NCBI RefSeq assembly: GCF_020184175.1
Contig: NC_065530.1
Span: 67,247,260 to 67,311,259, forward strand
DNA length: 64,000 nucleotides
Direction of reading: 5' to 3'
Source: Aphis gossypii
Lineage: Eukaryota; Arthropoda; Insecta; Hemiptera; Aphididae
Shown: positions 1 through 14,100 of the stretch, piece after piece
Numbering within the stretch: position 1 is the first letter of the stretch
Layout: every line of letters starts with the position of its first letter
Translations under genes and position numbers: made by a program
The notes under the pieces: generated by a model
Databases searched by the model: none
What the model saw: only the letters and a program-made list of their open reading frames with translations
What the model was told of the DNA's origin: nothing

Positions 1-1503
1 AAATACAATTTTGTATTAAAAGCCGTCATAATTCTATGATATACTATATAATAAGTAATAACTTACCTTGATGCAGTTGCGTTTCAAGACGAATACCACG
101 ATATACCATTTTATAACAGGATATTATATAACACGCATTGTACTTTTATGGATGTTTTTATCATCATAGAATGACGCCCTGCCACTATAATAGTATAATG
201 TATTAATATATAATGTAGTTCATAGACATATCAGATATATAGATTATAATTGAGATCTAATAATTACACCAGAATTTTGTTTTAACCATACACTATTATA
301 GGAGAGAAATAAGTCAAATGCCGTATTAAAAACTAAACTAACTTACTTATATCCTAACCGTTTTTTGTTTATTTTTGTACTAGACGTTAATATCGGTTAT
401 TAATCGTGACCAATTTATTATTAATTTTTGTTATATCTACTTACAACAAATTAAAAAGCGCTTTTGAATAAAAATAAAATGTACCTATGTATAATAATTT
501 ACAAGTAAAATTAATCCACGGATACTAGACTGGAAGGAATAAAATGTATATTATTATAAAATCCAAGCTATAGCAGTGTTAAGACATTATATACATAGAC
601 CGACAATAATATTATGTTGAATAATAAATACAAATTCGGATTAAGGAGAGAGAAAGAGGTAAAATGGAGTAGATCTAATGATGCGAGTATGCAATAAGAA
701 TTCTGAAAACAGATTTGGATTTGTCACAGTGTACCTGCTTGAAGTCGACTTTCTCACATCTTTGATATTTTATGTCTAAAAGGTTACATAAAGACAGATT
801 TTGAATTCTATTTTTTTGTTTTTCTATTCACTTTGATGTGACTTATAAAAATAAAATAGAAACGCGGAAGAGTCGATCTCGAGTAGATCAAATGACAAAA
901 TATTCAAATCTTTATCGCGTTATTAAATACGTGAGAATATAATATATAACGCGTCGAGCAAAAAACCCTCCCAATCCCCCTTGACTGTGTTTTTATTTTT
1001 TTTTCTCCCCCAGGCCTCGTCAACGGAAATAATCCGGACTCGGCTAAATTCGAATAATAGTATGCAGACGATTCTCGATAATTCGAATTTCAAGGAAGGT
1101 AAAAATTAATTCGACTTATTTCGAGATACAAATATTGCATTGAGTGTATAGGAGTTCTGTAGGGACAAAAAAAAATTCGAGTCATCGAGACCGGCCGACT
1201 GTATGATATTGTAATATTTATACTTTAAGGTTATTTTGGGTAAATAACGAGCGTGTAACTAGGTATATAATATTACCCTGAGCTAGAGGGTATCCACACC
1301 GGTGGTCCTCCCTCCTCGCGCCATTTCACGTTATGTTTTTCACTTTTATTATCGAATTTACTTATTGTATTGTATGTAAATATTACAGATTGTAAATATT
1401 CTATAAAAAAAAAAAAAATAATAATAATAAAAAACTATTTAATATGATAATATACCTATACGTCTTTGACCGTACGTTTGATACGAGATTGTAACGCCAA
1501 CAG
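1..1503 (+). other. AstA: Probable last intron of AstA
   Basis: AT-rich sequence upstream of the AstA exon. No further FGLGKR-encoding stretch was found here, so the preceding coding exon should be off the left edge. One splice-bounded open segment at 1014-1098 was examined and rejected on phase grounds. Confidence 0.45.
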
Positions 1504-1845
1504 GTGTCGCAGCCGTCGTTCTTAAACGTGGACGATCGGGAATCGGACTACACGTACAACGACTTGTCGGAGGAGAGGAAGAGGACGGCCGACGATATGG
1601 GTCACGGCCAGCGGTTCGCTTTCGGGCTGGGCAAACGAGGTGCGGGGGCGGAATGGGAAGACGGCGACGGCGAAGGCGACGACTCGGCGCCCATGTGGCA
1701 CCCGGCCGTCAGACGGGCACGTCTACAGTACGGATTCGGACTTGGCAAAAGGGCTGACCGCGACTATGACGCCGCCGCGGGTACGGAGTACGCGGATTCG
1801 CTACAATTAGCCGACGACGTCGCCGCCGCTGACATCAATAACTAA
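1504..1845 (+). CDS. AstA: Allatostatin-A (FGL-amide) precursor, C-terminal coding exon
   Basis: Partial gene: last coding exon of an allatostatin-A preprohormone, whose amidated peptides act on an insect galanin-receptor-like GPCR. The frame opens at an AG acceptor (1502-1503) with GTG as an internal valine codon, so there is no start codon here; the signal peptide and earlier peptides must lie left of the window. Two repeats end in the diagnostic F-G-L-G-K-R. One follows a K-R site and gives a peptide ending GQRFAFGL-amide; the other follows R-R and gives ARLQYGFGL-amide. In both, Gly is the amide donor and Lys-Arg the cleavage site. Acidic spacers (EWEDGDGEGDD and the Asp/Ala-rich tail) are typical of such precursors. 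TAA stop at 1843-1845. The exon is GC-rich in an AT-rich background. Family assignment is secure; the exact acceptor could instead be the AG at 1511-1512, also in phase. Confidence 0.92.
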   Translation: MSQPSFLNVDDRESDYTYNDLSEERKRTADDMGHGQRFAFGLGKRGAGAEWEDGDGEGDDSAPMWHPAVRRARLQYGFGLGKRADRDYDAAAGTEYADSLQLADDVAAADINN

Positions 1846-1867
1846 ACAAAAATAACAAATTTTCACC

Positions 1868-1905
<38 letters not shown>

Positions 1906-2190
1906 AATACAATATATACACAAGCGAACAGCCCCGTAAACGTATTATAGGTGGAGATTAGTTTGTTTTTTTTTTGGGAGGGGGGAGGGACTTAGCCTCT
2001 CGATACGATTTTCTTTTTTTTTTTTTTTTTTTGATTTTAACGTTTAACAAATATTGTTATATTTCATAACGTCCAATACGGTATAACGATCTGTTAAACT
2101 ATACCGCGGTGTATGGTATTTTTGGCCCGACTATTCCCAAACCGTCTCTCGTCTTGGAAATAAAATAAAATGTATTTTATCAGAAGTATA
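1846..2190 (+). other. AstA: 3' UTR of AstA with tandem poly(A) signals
   Basis: Sequence after the AstA stop codon carries a CA microsatellite and T-rich tracts, then two overlapping AATAAA hexamers at 2159-2164 and 2164-2169, which would place cleavage near 2180-2195. The UTR end is inferred from the hexamers only. Confidence 0.55.
1870..1900. repeat. (AC)n dinucleotide microsatellite
   Basis: About fifteen uninterrupted AC units in the AstA 3' UTR; likely length-polymorphic. Confidence 0.95.
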
Positions 2191-2199
2191 TTCGAAAAC

Positions 2200-5100
2200 T
2201 GCAATTAAACAGTTCAACATATGTTTTTGGTTTTTTTTTTTTTTTTGTTATTGAAATATTTTAATGTATCTGATTTTTGTTAACTTTCATTAAAATAATG
2301 ACGTGTTGTATCATCATGATTCATGTTTAATTGTATAAAATAACCAAAAGCCAATTAAATATAATATAATATAATATAATTATACTTATAATAAGAAAGG
2401 GAACATATAAACAATTGAAACATAGTGGTTTTCGTATTTGTTTGCATTTTTAAACGAATGATTCATTAAAAAAAAAAAAAAAAAAATTAAGCCCCACTAA
2501 TATTCGATTAAATCTCCACCTATGAAACATTTACAATCATGCATAATGTTTTATAAAATTCAGTATCTACACTCAACTCACAGAAACGTATTATTAAAAA
2601 AAAACTAATAAAATTACAATAATAAAGAAAACAGACCGACGATTTATTAATGATTTGTTTTTCTTACAGTGCCAAATTATAATTATACCATAATATTATA
2701 TTGTGTGTGATTTTACACACGTAAAACTCCGTTTGCTTATTATTATTAAATACGATTATTTAGTATAGTGTAAGATTATGTCTAGCTATTTGCGATTTAT
2801 GTTGTTATATAATATGAAGTGGATTTTACGGATGGATTATATCTAATGGGTTAAAATTACTTGTATCATTGATAATAGATAGTTATCCATACACCAATAA
2901 TATTGATTTTTATGTAATGAAAATTGTACGTTTCTAAAATGCAAATGATACCACATACTTACAGGTTTTACTTCGCGCTTCCCCGTATCAGTTGTTTGGC
3001 ATAATTTAAGGGCAATACCGCAACGAACGTAGATACAGTGACAGGAATTATTTAAATTATTTTAATGGTCATTATCATAAATGGGATGTCATTAAATTTT
3101 AACATTAACAGTGATGAATCGTAGTTTATTCAAAATAAACATATTAATATTATGTTTAGATATGAGTAGGTATAATACATTATATTATTATACTCCTAAA
3201 ATCAACGTTATTTTCTCTCTACTATATTATGATTTTTCAAAGCCAACTGATGTCTTGTCTCCAACAATTAATGAAATGTTAAAAGTCGAATATGAAAAAT
3301 TCAAATAAAATGCGTATTTTTTTATATACAAAGATTCTGTAAAATTCCAATCGAAATAAATTCATATCCTCTTAGTAATATAGTTTGTGAATCACATTTT
3401 CCTTTTTTTTCTTCTCTTTGTATTAATATGATATTGTTACATTTAGTTATGCATGGCTTATTGAAATTGTAAAATATACAAAATTCAGTAATGTAAAATT
3501 TATCATATAAAGGTCTTAACGTTAAATCTACACCTAATAAATATATATACATGTATATATATATATATATTTATGATCATATTATACGTTTATTTAAATA
3601 TAAAATATAGTATTATAAACCTTATCGCTTTAAATATGACAGTTTACGAATAAATTATATACTACAAATTTATATTTAATTAATAAACTATAGTAACAAT
3701 TTATCTACTTATATTATCAATATAGACTATATTCAAATAAAATATTATTTTATAAATACACTTTTATAATTGCACTACTACTTACATATTGTATTAACCA
3801 TAACATTAAACTAGGATTATAAAATAACTCAAATAAAAATAAATCTCTTCCAGAAAATCACTTTTAACAGCATAATACGTTTCTAGATATAAACATCCTT
3901 ATTTATTTTTTCATTAATGTATCCGATTAAAATATGCCAAAATATTAATTAATTTCCCATTACAGCTGTATATTTAAGATTTACATTGTTTACTATTCAA
4001 TTTATAACCATTTTTATTATTTAAAATACCACAAAAATTCCTAATATAATTGTATTATGAACATTTGTTTTTCTCTTTCCTAACTATGATTTAAACAAAC
4101 ATATATTATTTTAAACATTTTCAATATATGAAAGGAAAATTCAAATACTAGTGGCTGACGATTAATCACTCGTATTTCATCGCTACTTGAAAGTTTCAGT
4201 ACAAACAAATTAATAGTTCATGTTATTGCTTTAAATTTTTAATTTAAAACAACGGTAAAACATCGAATTTATAAAACTTTTTGAGGTGGAGCTTAGTATA
4301 GTATAAATTATCTCCTTTATATGAATATAGTATAATAAACAATCAACAAATATATTAAATAGTAAGTAATCGAAAAAATAAAAGCATAATTTTAGCAAAA
4401 ATTTTCAAACATTGCTTAGATATTTTTAAATAACAATCACGAAATTGAACATTTTACTGAAAAATTCTAAAAATATCATTAAGAATATATGATGTAAATT
4501 AGTTATTGCCTCTTCAAAGTTCCGACCTTCTTGTATATAGAGAAGAAAAGAACATCAAATGTAAAAGTAACATTATTATTAACTAACAGAATATATTTAT
4601 TTATTAAAGTGTTATACCTACTACTACCTAGTAACGACATGAGTGATCGCCATGTATACAAGAAATGTTAATAAAATATTACATAAAACCCAACATTTAA
4701 AGTTATATTTTTTATAGGCAAATTGTGAAATATTAATTTTATTTAATTCTTTGAATAGTAACACAATATTCACTATTTACTAATGATTCAGAAAAATAAT
4801 TACCATATGCTTGTGAAACTTAAAACATTTTATGTATACATATATAGGTTACTAATACAGTGATGTGTATTCCAGTAAAATAATTGTACTGCTATAATGA
4901 ATATAACCTCACCTATTCAAACAAATTTACATAAAATTCCTAAAATATTATTTTACAAAAGATACAATTTAAGCTTGCTACGGTACTAAATATGCTGAAT
5001 TAACCATAGTAGAAACAAATTCGATAAATAAATAAATACATAGTTAAATTAATAAAATTATAATGATTCTGATATCAAAATAAAATACTTTGTATATTGT

Positions 5101-8100
5101 TAACATTAATAAAACGCATAAATTATTTTAGTTGTAGTGTGACGTTCAAAATCATAATAAATATATAAAAAATTAATATGACAATGATTATTTTTTGTTA
5201 AAACAAATTTACTTAATATTGAACAAATGAACTCAACAGAATTAATTATTAAACGATGTACCTAGGTTTTAGTAAAATACTAATTCGTATAAAAAATAAT
5301 AGTATACAATACTTAGATACTATATTGAAATAATAAACAAAATTTAATTTACTACAACACCAAGATATTTTTTTTAAGGAACTCACGATCAAAATAATTT
5401 TATACATACCTGATGGCTGCGGAAAGATGTTAAATTTCATACAAATGACAACGACTGTGAAGACTTACGCAAGGTGTCCATTTAAAGAAGATGTAAAAGT
5501 GTCTTTGTTTCCAAAAATGCATAGAACGCTTTTCCTTTTAAACCATTATAGTTTTGAGTACATATTCCATGCATAATAAAAAAAAAAAATAAAAATAAAA
5601 AATGTATAAAAAAAAAACGTATTTATTAAACACAAACCTATATTGATGTATGGTATTCAATAAAAAAAATGTATTGATAAGTACAGTGCAAGTATCCAGT
5701 ATAAAATGTTTTCAGAATATTCCGAACAGATAAGGAATGGTGAAATGTAGGTATTTGTTGCCATTATGTTAACATACATGATTAATGAAAATAGTGTTGT
5801 ACATTACGTACCTAATATCATAAGTTTGCGATAAAAAGAAACTAACTATTAACTACCTATTTATGTATTTATACTATATTTCGAGTTTTATTTTTGTTAT
5901 GAAGGTAATAAAATTATTTTGAATCGATAAGATACACATTTTATTTTATACTTATTAAGAAATTTTTTCAAAGCTTAGTCCAACACTTGCCATTGAATAT
6001 TTATAAATCTATTTTTATTTAAATTTTTTATAACGTAGTACACTAACGTTGAATAATTGGACATGATGTTAAGTGCATCGAAATTAAAGGGGATCTTATT
6101 GAACAGGTTAACAACTCTCGTAGATGAAAATTGATTTTCAAAATAAAGTGTAGGTATTTGATTCTGATTATTTTACAATATAAAATGCTGTGTTAATTAA
6201 TTCATGTATGTTAAATGACATTAATTAATTTTCACCTTCACTCCTTTTTATCTTGTTGAGTTCTCATACAAATTGATATTATATTAAATAATTTATTTAA
6301 TAGGTGACTTGATCATAAAAAACGAACAAGTTCAAAACACCATTTAGTATGAAAATTTTTCAAAAATACTATTTAAGCATTTATTTTTATATTCACTCAT
6401 TGTGAATATCATTTATCCTAAAAATTATTTGAATGAATAAAGATTTTTGAAAAAGAAAAAAAATCTTTAATACAAATATAGTTATATTACAACTATACTG
6501 ACTTTATTTATTAAGAAAAAACACTGTATATATGTTTATGTACCTACCTATATTTTATTATAATCCCATCAACGAAGAGTTAATTAACCAAAGTAACTAT
6601 ATTATATAAGACATATAGTACCTATACGCTTTACAGATATACCTAACACTTAATAATACTGAACTTGAATTAATTTATGAAACAGTAAATTTCTGTTTGT
6701 TTTCATTAAACATGACCATTTTTAAAATTAATTACTTATTCCTGCTTCTTAATTTAGGCCAATAAGACGCAGGATTTCATATAAATAAATATAATGTGTT
6801 GCGTCATTATTAAGCAATGAAAATTGTTTTTAACGAAAGACGTGAATATAATTCAACTCTTATCCTCAACAAAGCTTCTAGAAACAGGTAAAATCTAATA
6901 ATTAAAACAAATTATATTTTTGCCAAAATTTAATTAACGACTATTTAAAAAACATTTTATTTTCAATCAATTTAAATATAAATCTTAACATTGCATTAAA
7001 TTAATTGAAGGATATAATTACTGTTATATAAAGACCATAGGTTGCAGCGAGGTTTTGAAATGAAAACACTTAATTTTGAAATTGTTCCTTTAATCATTTA
7101 CAGAAAAAATAAATTAACCTTATGACTCAGCGGTGTCAGTTTTGTTCATGGAAAATGATCAATCGCTGAAAAATATTTTTGTTGCACAAATATATGAACA
7201 TTAAAAATATTTATGAAATTCTTATAATAAAAAATAATAATAAATATGTACTTATATAGTCATTGTTTATCAAAATAGTAATTCTATTCCTGAAATGCAT
7301 TTTAAAAAAAACGTCATTATTTATTATTATCAGATGCCAGAAAAATGAATCCACGTCAGTGGTATATCAAAATTGTCTATTTAGGACGCCGTTTAATTTT
7401 TTTTTTTTGCACTATTGAAAATTTGAAATTTTTCGTTAACGAAAGGTAACATTGACAAGTCCTGGACCACGGCCAATGAATTGGCTGTTATATAATTAAT
7501 TGTATCCAATTCTTTCTGTTTTATTGTTAGACAAGATTTTTTTTAAGAGTTCAATAATGATTTCCGCTGTATAAACTTTCCTATCATTTTTTTTTTTTTT
7601 TTAGATAAACAGTTATTTCAAAATACATATCTAGGTATCGTACGGATTTACAATGGACCTATATATTTGGCAAAGTTACTTAAAAGTTAAAATAATATAG
7701 CACGCGCAATCGTATCGTGCCCCATTTTTCGTTGTACCTACCTAGGTGGCCAGGTACCTACCTTTGGACTCTGGATCACTCAACTCGCCCATAATCCATC
7801 TTAACCTATTTATAAATTAGATATCTATACACAATAGCTAATTAACTGCCTATTCGTACGATTTGAGTCAATGACGTATTTAGAATTAATTTGAGAGGGG
7901 AGATATGACTAAAATAGATAGGTAGGTAGGTACTATAAATTTATTATAACTTTATACCTAATATATTATACATAGGACTCGGATATTGAAGCATAATAAG
8001 CAACAAAAAAATCACACAATTGTTTTAAAAATGCAAAATAAGGCATATTTATTTAAAAAAAAAATCATTAACAAAAAAGCACGACCAAAAATTAACATGA

Positions 8101-8180
8101 ACTATCTAATAGTTATAAAAATGAATGAAAACAAATTGAAAAATTAATTTAAATTAAAAAAAAATATATTTACCATGTAT
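2200..8180. other. Gene-free AT-rich intergenic stretch
   Basis: Only short AT-driven ORFs, homopolymer runs (for example T tracts near 2013-2033 and 2230-2247) and a TA-rich tract near 3551-3570. I see no splice-consistent exon, no RNA gene and no clear transposon terminus except the CAATGACGTATTTAG motif at 7869-7883. Confidence 0.5.
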
Positions 8181-8184
8181 TTCC

Positions 8185-9090
8185 CTAAATTACAGGAGTG
8201 AAACTGAATCTATTGTCTGACAGAATATTTTTTACGTGGAAAACGAACTCTCTAAATCTACTGAAGTGATCGGTGCATACTTCATACAAGAGGTTTAAAA
8301 TTACAACATTAAATTTAAATTTTGAAATAGTCGATATCGATGTTCCAAAATCCAAATGTATGCCGTTCTACCTCCTAAACTTTTAATGTGTTATATATGC
8401 TCTGTTATATTGTTGTCTGTCTGTAACCTAATATTAAATATAAAATTCTTAGATGTACAATTAAAAAATTTTATGGATTTCTTGCAACAAAATAATTTGT
8501 ACTTTTTTGAAATTTCGATGAATATTAAAATTCTAACTTTCATCTCTTATAAAAAAAAAATATTTTGATTGTAGATTCTTGATTTTTCTTAATTTAAAAT
8601 AAAAACAACTTATGAAGAGCATTGTATTAAATTTTCAAGCACTTCTATTCTGCGAATAATTTCCAAACAACATTTTCAGAAAAAAAAAGTTATACCTATA
8701 AAAGTTCAAAAAGGAATAGAAAATTTTTTAAAATTCGATCGCTTATTGCTTATAGAATATCATTTTATTAACATTTGATGAGTATTGTTATTATTTATTT
8801 GTTTTCAAGTTATACCTAACTAAAAAACAAAGTCGATCTTGTCAAAAATTGGATTTGTTTTGAAAATTTCCGTTTTTCCTTATTTTTTTAAGAGATTTTT
8901 ACTTTTAACCCTTCAAAACACTTACTGAATCAAATTTTCAACCAAAAACCTGCTCCTAAAAGATGAAGGTACCTTTTAGACTAATTATCATATTTACAGA
9001 CACGTTCACACAGTACACACACACAAAACAACACACCACTGTAAAATCAATACATTTATCGCTCCACTCAGAATATTAAACAATATTGTA
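8185..9090. repeat. Dispersed repeat copy (family A)
   Basis: The right end (about 9041-9085: TGTAAAATCAATACATTTAT, then CGCTCCACTCAGAATAT) matches, in inverted orientation, the sequence at 18595-18640. The body is AT-rich with no coding sign. The left limit is approximate. From general experience it resembles a common aphid interspersed repeat; the class is not determined. Confidence 0.5.
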
Positions 9091-11008
9091 AAAAAGCATA
9101 TTATCAACTAACTAAATTTTGATGCTTAATTAATTTTATGTACCTAAATATATACATATATATCCAAAGTCGCGGTCGCGTCACAGAGGAGCTAAGTAAA
9201 AAACAAAAGAAATCAGCGCGCGAGTAGATTACACGAGAGAAACAAGTAGGTAGGTAACCAACTTGTATTCAACCTGTTATTTTCGACGAAAATCATGTCG
9301 TCTACCACTTTACCCTGTAGCCCGAACTAGGTAATGAACCATTTAAACATGTATAAACTACACTCGGTGATTTGTCATCGCTGTAACTCAATGGCATCAG
9401 ATCATTAAACATGTATTATCCGATATCTTAATAAATGGGTTAGATGCGATGATTCTATTATTTATTACGACCGCTAGCCAAGTGCTGCTAAAGACGTATA
9501 TATAATCATTCTCCAGAAGGAATTAAAACTTTAAATTTTAATTATATAATAATATACCTCCCCTCTCCCGAACAAATACAAGAGTTAACTATATTATACA
9601 AAATTGTAAAATTGTGATTAAAAAATGAGTGATATCGCATCAAAATCACTCCGTGTAAAGAAAACATCGCTAAATAAAAAAAATCACTTAAATTATAAAA
9701 GTTGTGATATCAAAAATTAGCTAATTTCATAAATTCATTAATATAGAAGTATTTATAACTGTTTGTATTTGAATATTTAATATACATTATTATTATATGA
9801 CAAAAGTCATCAATGTATAACAATAATATAACAATAACATATTATGTTCTATTCTTCTATTTCAATTTGGATTTTATCTGGTCAAAATTGACATTCTACT
9901 TCAGCTATTTGTTGCAAGACAAATTCAAAAAATTCAACTATACTGGCCCACACATTTTATTTTTTCAGTTACTATATTATTAAATTAAATATTCTTTATC
10001 TTTTACTTTAATCTCCATCCACTAATTATTCATTAGGTACCAACTTCCTCGTTACTAAGATATTACTAAAAAATATAAAATCATTCGATTATCTTTACAA
10101 TTCTAGTTCAGTGCATTTCACAGCTAAAAAAACATAAATAAATAAAAAAGAAAATATAGATTAAAAAACATAACAAATTTTACATATATTTACATGTGAT
10201 AAAATTATCAAAAGTAGATGTGGCAATATTAAATCTTACAATTTTTCAAATGTAATAGCTTACACTGATACACAGATGAAAAAAAAATACTTATAACAAA
10301 TTAAAATCTTAACATTTAAATTTATTATTTATACAAAAGCATACAAGAAACAATAATAACTTTTTAAGAATTTACAATATAATACACAAATATTTTATTT
10401 AAAAAAACTAAATATGAGTAGTTTGGAAGATATGTTTAATAAAACTTATAAAGTTATAAATGTATTTATAGTTATTAAGTTTTTGTTTGTTTGTTTAGTC
10501 TCAAAAAAAATTGTATACAATTATTGAAGCAGATGATTTTAAATGACATGTAAATTAATTAGTATAGTTGGAAAAGTTAAATAACTCAAATAATTATTAC
10601 ATACAATGTATAATTTGTACACTGTGATATTAATAATTTTTAAAATAAATATTTGATTACTTGAAGTACAATATTTATAAAATAAGCAAGTCAATAAGAA
10701 CTGTACTACCAAACAATTCAAATAAATATTAAAAACTAAATTAAAACAGATACTTGCAAATTAAAACAAATTAATACTGCAAAATAATAAATGATCCATA
10801 GAAGTAATAACATAATATTTTGTTGATAAATAATTGAAATTTGAAATTGTTTTTAAGTATATAAATTTAATTTACATCTCTAATTTACTGTGATCGTCAA
10901 ATTGGTGTATAAGATATACTACAGTGTTTTTGTATTTTTGAAGATGAAATATTGAAACTCTTTAAATTGAGAGTATTTTAATAAAAAATTGAAACTATAA
11001 TTATTAAA
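9091..11008. other. Intergenic region and POM121 3' UTR side
   Basis: AT-rich with no exon-like frame. The POM121 3' UTR must lie immediately left of 11009 on the minus strand; several minus-strand AATAAA hexamers (plus-strand TTTATT) exist, so the poly(A) site cannot be chosen from sequence alone. Confidence 0.4.
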
Positions 11009-11100
11009 TTATTGTCGTCTTCTAACTGCTTTAGCTTTACGTCTTTCGCCGGCAGGAGCTGTTCCCATGGAGAATAATGGTTGACTTGATCCTGACATAC
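11009..11100 (-). CDS. POM121: POM121-like exon 9, basic C-terminus and stop
   Basis: Acceptor GATAAAG then GMSGSSQPLFSMGTAP and AGERRKAKAVRRRQ, with TAA at 11009-11011. The basic tail after the FG domain is a feature of POM121 and Nup153. Confidence 0.88.
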
Positions 11101-14100
11101 CTTTATCAAACAAAGAAAATTATTAGTTAAATAATGTAATTTTTTTTTAATTGCTCACTTAAACATACCAGTTGTAGACATTGGAGGTGATCCAAAACCA
11201 AATGACCCTATAAGAACAAAATTAATTTAAATATTAAAAAAATGCAACAGTTTACTTACAATAAGAGTATAGTTAAATAATAATAAATAATTAATATGAA
11301 TAAACTACTAATGAAATATGTTAAAAAACAAATTTAGTAGTAAACACTAAATATTTTCATAGTTAAATAATGTATCTTTAGTATATATTACATAATACAT
11401 ACAATTATCAATTTAAATTTTAAACTATCTGTCTTTGATCTTCAATTAATAAAATAATAAAATGATAAAATATTAAGGATCAATAAAAATAAATAGAATA
11501 AGTACAAAAAATAATTACACCTAATGTACGTAATGTATGTAAGACTCAATACTTATAGTATACATGTTGGATAAATGTATACTAGATTATAAACTAACAT
11601 TCAGTTCAATTAAATATAAGCTATAACAAATAAATTATAATTTATATATTTTATATGTAAAATAGTCAATTTAGAGCCACTTTCCATCAATTTTTTTTAT
11701 GAATTCAGCACATTGCTTATAAAATAGTAAACTCATATTTGATCTAGGTTACAATCCTTGAAAGCCGAGAGATGTCTGAACCAAATAACTTAAAAGTTAT
11801 AACTTTATGTTATAAATTTATTATATAAGTCAAAGACATATGTTCTAAAAAATTATAATATAAATATTATTATTAATCGTATATATTTGTAAAACCTGCT
11901 CAATTTTACAAGAACACATAACTCACAAATTTACCATTTTAACCAAAACATAATATATGTACATAGAATAAATGTTAGCATAGAAAATAATATAAAAATT
12001 AAAATAGTATATACCTTGGTTTGGTTGTGTTCCTCCAAACTGTGGTGTTGATGGGGCTTGGCCAAATTGGAATGGTGAAGTTGTTGTAGATGCAGCGTTA
12101 AAACTAAAAGCACCATCTGGTTTAGTAGGTTGTGAATTACTGCCAAAGGCAAATGTAGATGAACTACTAGGAGCATTGCTTGCACTACCAAACTGAAAAC
12201 TTTGATTTGTTCCAAATGTATTAGGTGGAGATGAAGCTACACTACCAAATGTAGGTGCAGCATTAGGGGAAGTAATGTTGCCAAATGGAGAGGGTTGCGA
12301 TGGTTGAACAGTACCAAATGTGGTGGTTTGTTGAGGTGCTGAATTACCAAAGCCACTAAACCCAGATGTAGCAAAGGTATTTGAAGCTTGACCAAATTTT
12401 ACTGGACCATTATCAGCTTTATTGGCACTAAATTGAAATGCATTACTTGTTTGAACTGTACTTCCAAATTTGAATGGTTCTGTTGTTTTCTCGGTATTAT
12501 TTGTAAATTGTAATGGTTGGTTAGAAGAAGGAAATGTAGTTCCAAAAGAAGCAGGTTTTTCATTTCCTCCAAATTTAAAGGGAGCACTTGTATTTTGAGA
12601 TCCAAAAGTTGAAGTTGGAAACTGGGTTTTTGTTTCTTCTGTTTTCTGAGCATTAAACTGAAATGCTGGTTTATCAGAGGCTCCAAAAGCTGGAGCAGTT
12701 GTGTTGGAAGTGAATGGAAAAGAGCTACTTGGAGTCTCTGAAGGTTTATCACCAAGTTTTGATCCAGAATTATTAAATTGAAAAATGGGATTTGCTGTAT
12801 TACTAGCAAAACCCATGCCAGAAGCTGTTGGTTTGTTATCCGCTGTTTGGCTACCAAAAACTAATTTAGGACCCTGGTTAATAGTAGATTGAGTAACAGA
12901 AGTACTAAATTGAGGTTTTGATTGATCTGTTGTAGACACTACAAATGCCGATGTTGGCAAAGCACCAAATTGTAATTTAGGTGTTGTTTTTTCAGCAGTA
13001 CCATCATATTTAGGAGGATTACCAGTAGGTGAGGTTATGTTATTTGTATTACCAAAATTAAAAAGATTCTTATTTTGTGGATTTGACCCAAAAACTACAC
13101 TTGTAGATTCTGTTAAGGGTACACTATCAGCCTTTGGAGGACCAAATTGAAATTTTACAGAATCAGTAGATTTTGAATTTTCTGTAGATTTTTGATTATT
13201 ACCAAACGAGAATAATGGTGTAGATGTTTGATTCTCTGATCCTTTCGTAACTTCAAACTGCAATTTAGGAGTTGTTTGATGAACATCTGTGTTTGATGCA
13301 CCAAATTGTAATACAGGAGTTGAAGACTTGTCATCAACTTTAGATACACCAAATTGCATTATAGGTGTTGATTGTTTATCGTCAACTTTAGGTGCACCAA
13401 ATTGCATTATAGGCGTTGATTGTTTATTATCAACTTTAGGTACACCAAATTGCATTATAGGTGTTGATTGTTTATCATCAACTTTAGATGCACCAAATTG
13501 CATTATAGGTGTTGATTGTTTATCGTCAACTTTAGGTGCACCAAATTGCATTATAGGCGTTGATTGTTTATTATCAACTTTAGGTGCACCAAATTGCATT
13601 ATAGGTGTTGATTGTTTATCGTCAACTTTAGGTGCACCAAATTGCATTATAGGTGTTGATTGTTTATCAACTTTAGGTGCACCAAATTGCATTATAGGTG
13701 TTGTTTGTTTTTCATCAGATTTAAGTATTCCAGATTGCAATACAGGCGATGGTTGTTTTTCATTATCTTTAGGCGCACCAAATTGCATTACAGGTGTTGA
13801 TTGTTTTTTATCAGCCTTGGGTGCTCCAAACGTAAATGATGGTGTTGCTTCTTTCTTTGAATTATCTATTGACTTGTCAGGAGTTGTGACAGATTCACTT
13901 GGTTTAGATGCTGCAATGGTAAACTGGAATGATGGTTTATCTTTGTCATTATTAAAGCTATTTTGTCCTTCATTTTGCAAATTTTTATTTGTTTCTGGAG
14001 ACAAAATAAATTTATTTTGTTTATTGAGATTTTTTATAGAACTATTTTGCGTCTTAATGGAAAATGTATTATTAATAGATTCTGGTGTTTTATTATCAAT

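Noticed and set aside
1014..1098. Splice-bounded open segment (strong polypyrimidine acceptor, GGTAAA donor) upstream of the AstA exon.
   Set aside because: Its only open frame leaves in phase 1, while the AstA exon needs phase 0; the phase that would fit contains a stop. No allatostatin motif.
11923..12014. Continuation of the FG exon frame past 12015.
   Set aside because: Sequence turns AT-rich and loses FG character; a GTATAT donor at 12013 joins in phase to two further exons with FG and basic tail.
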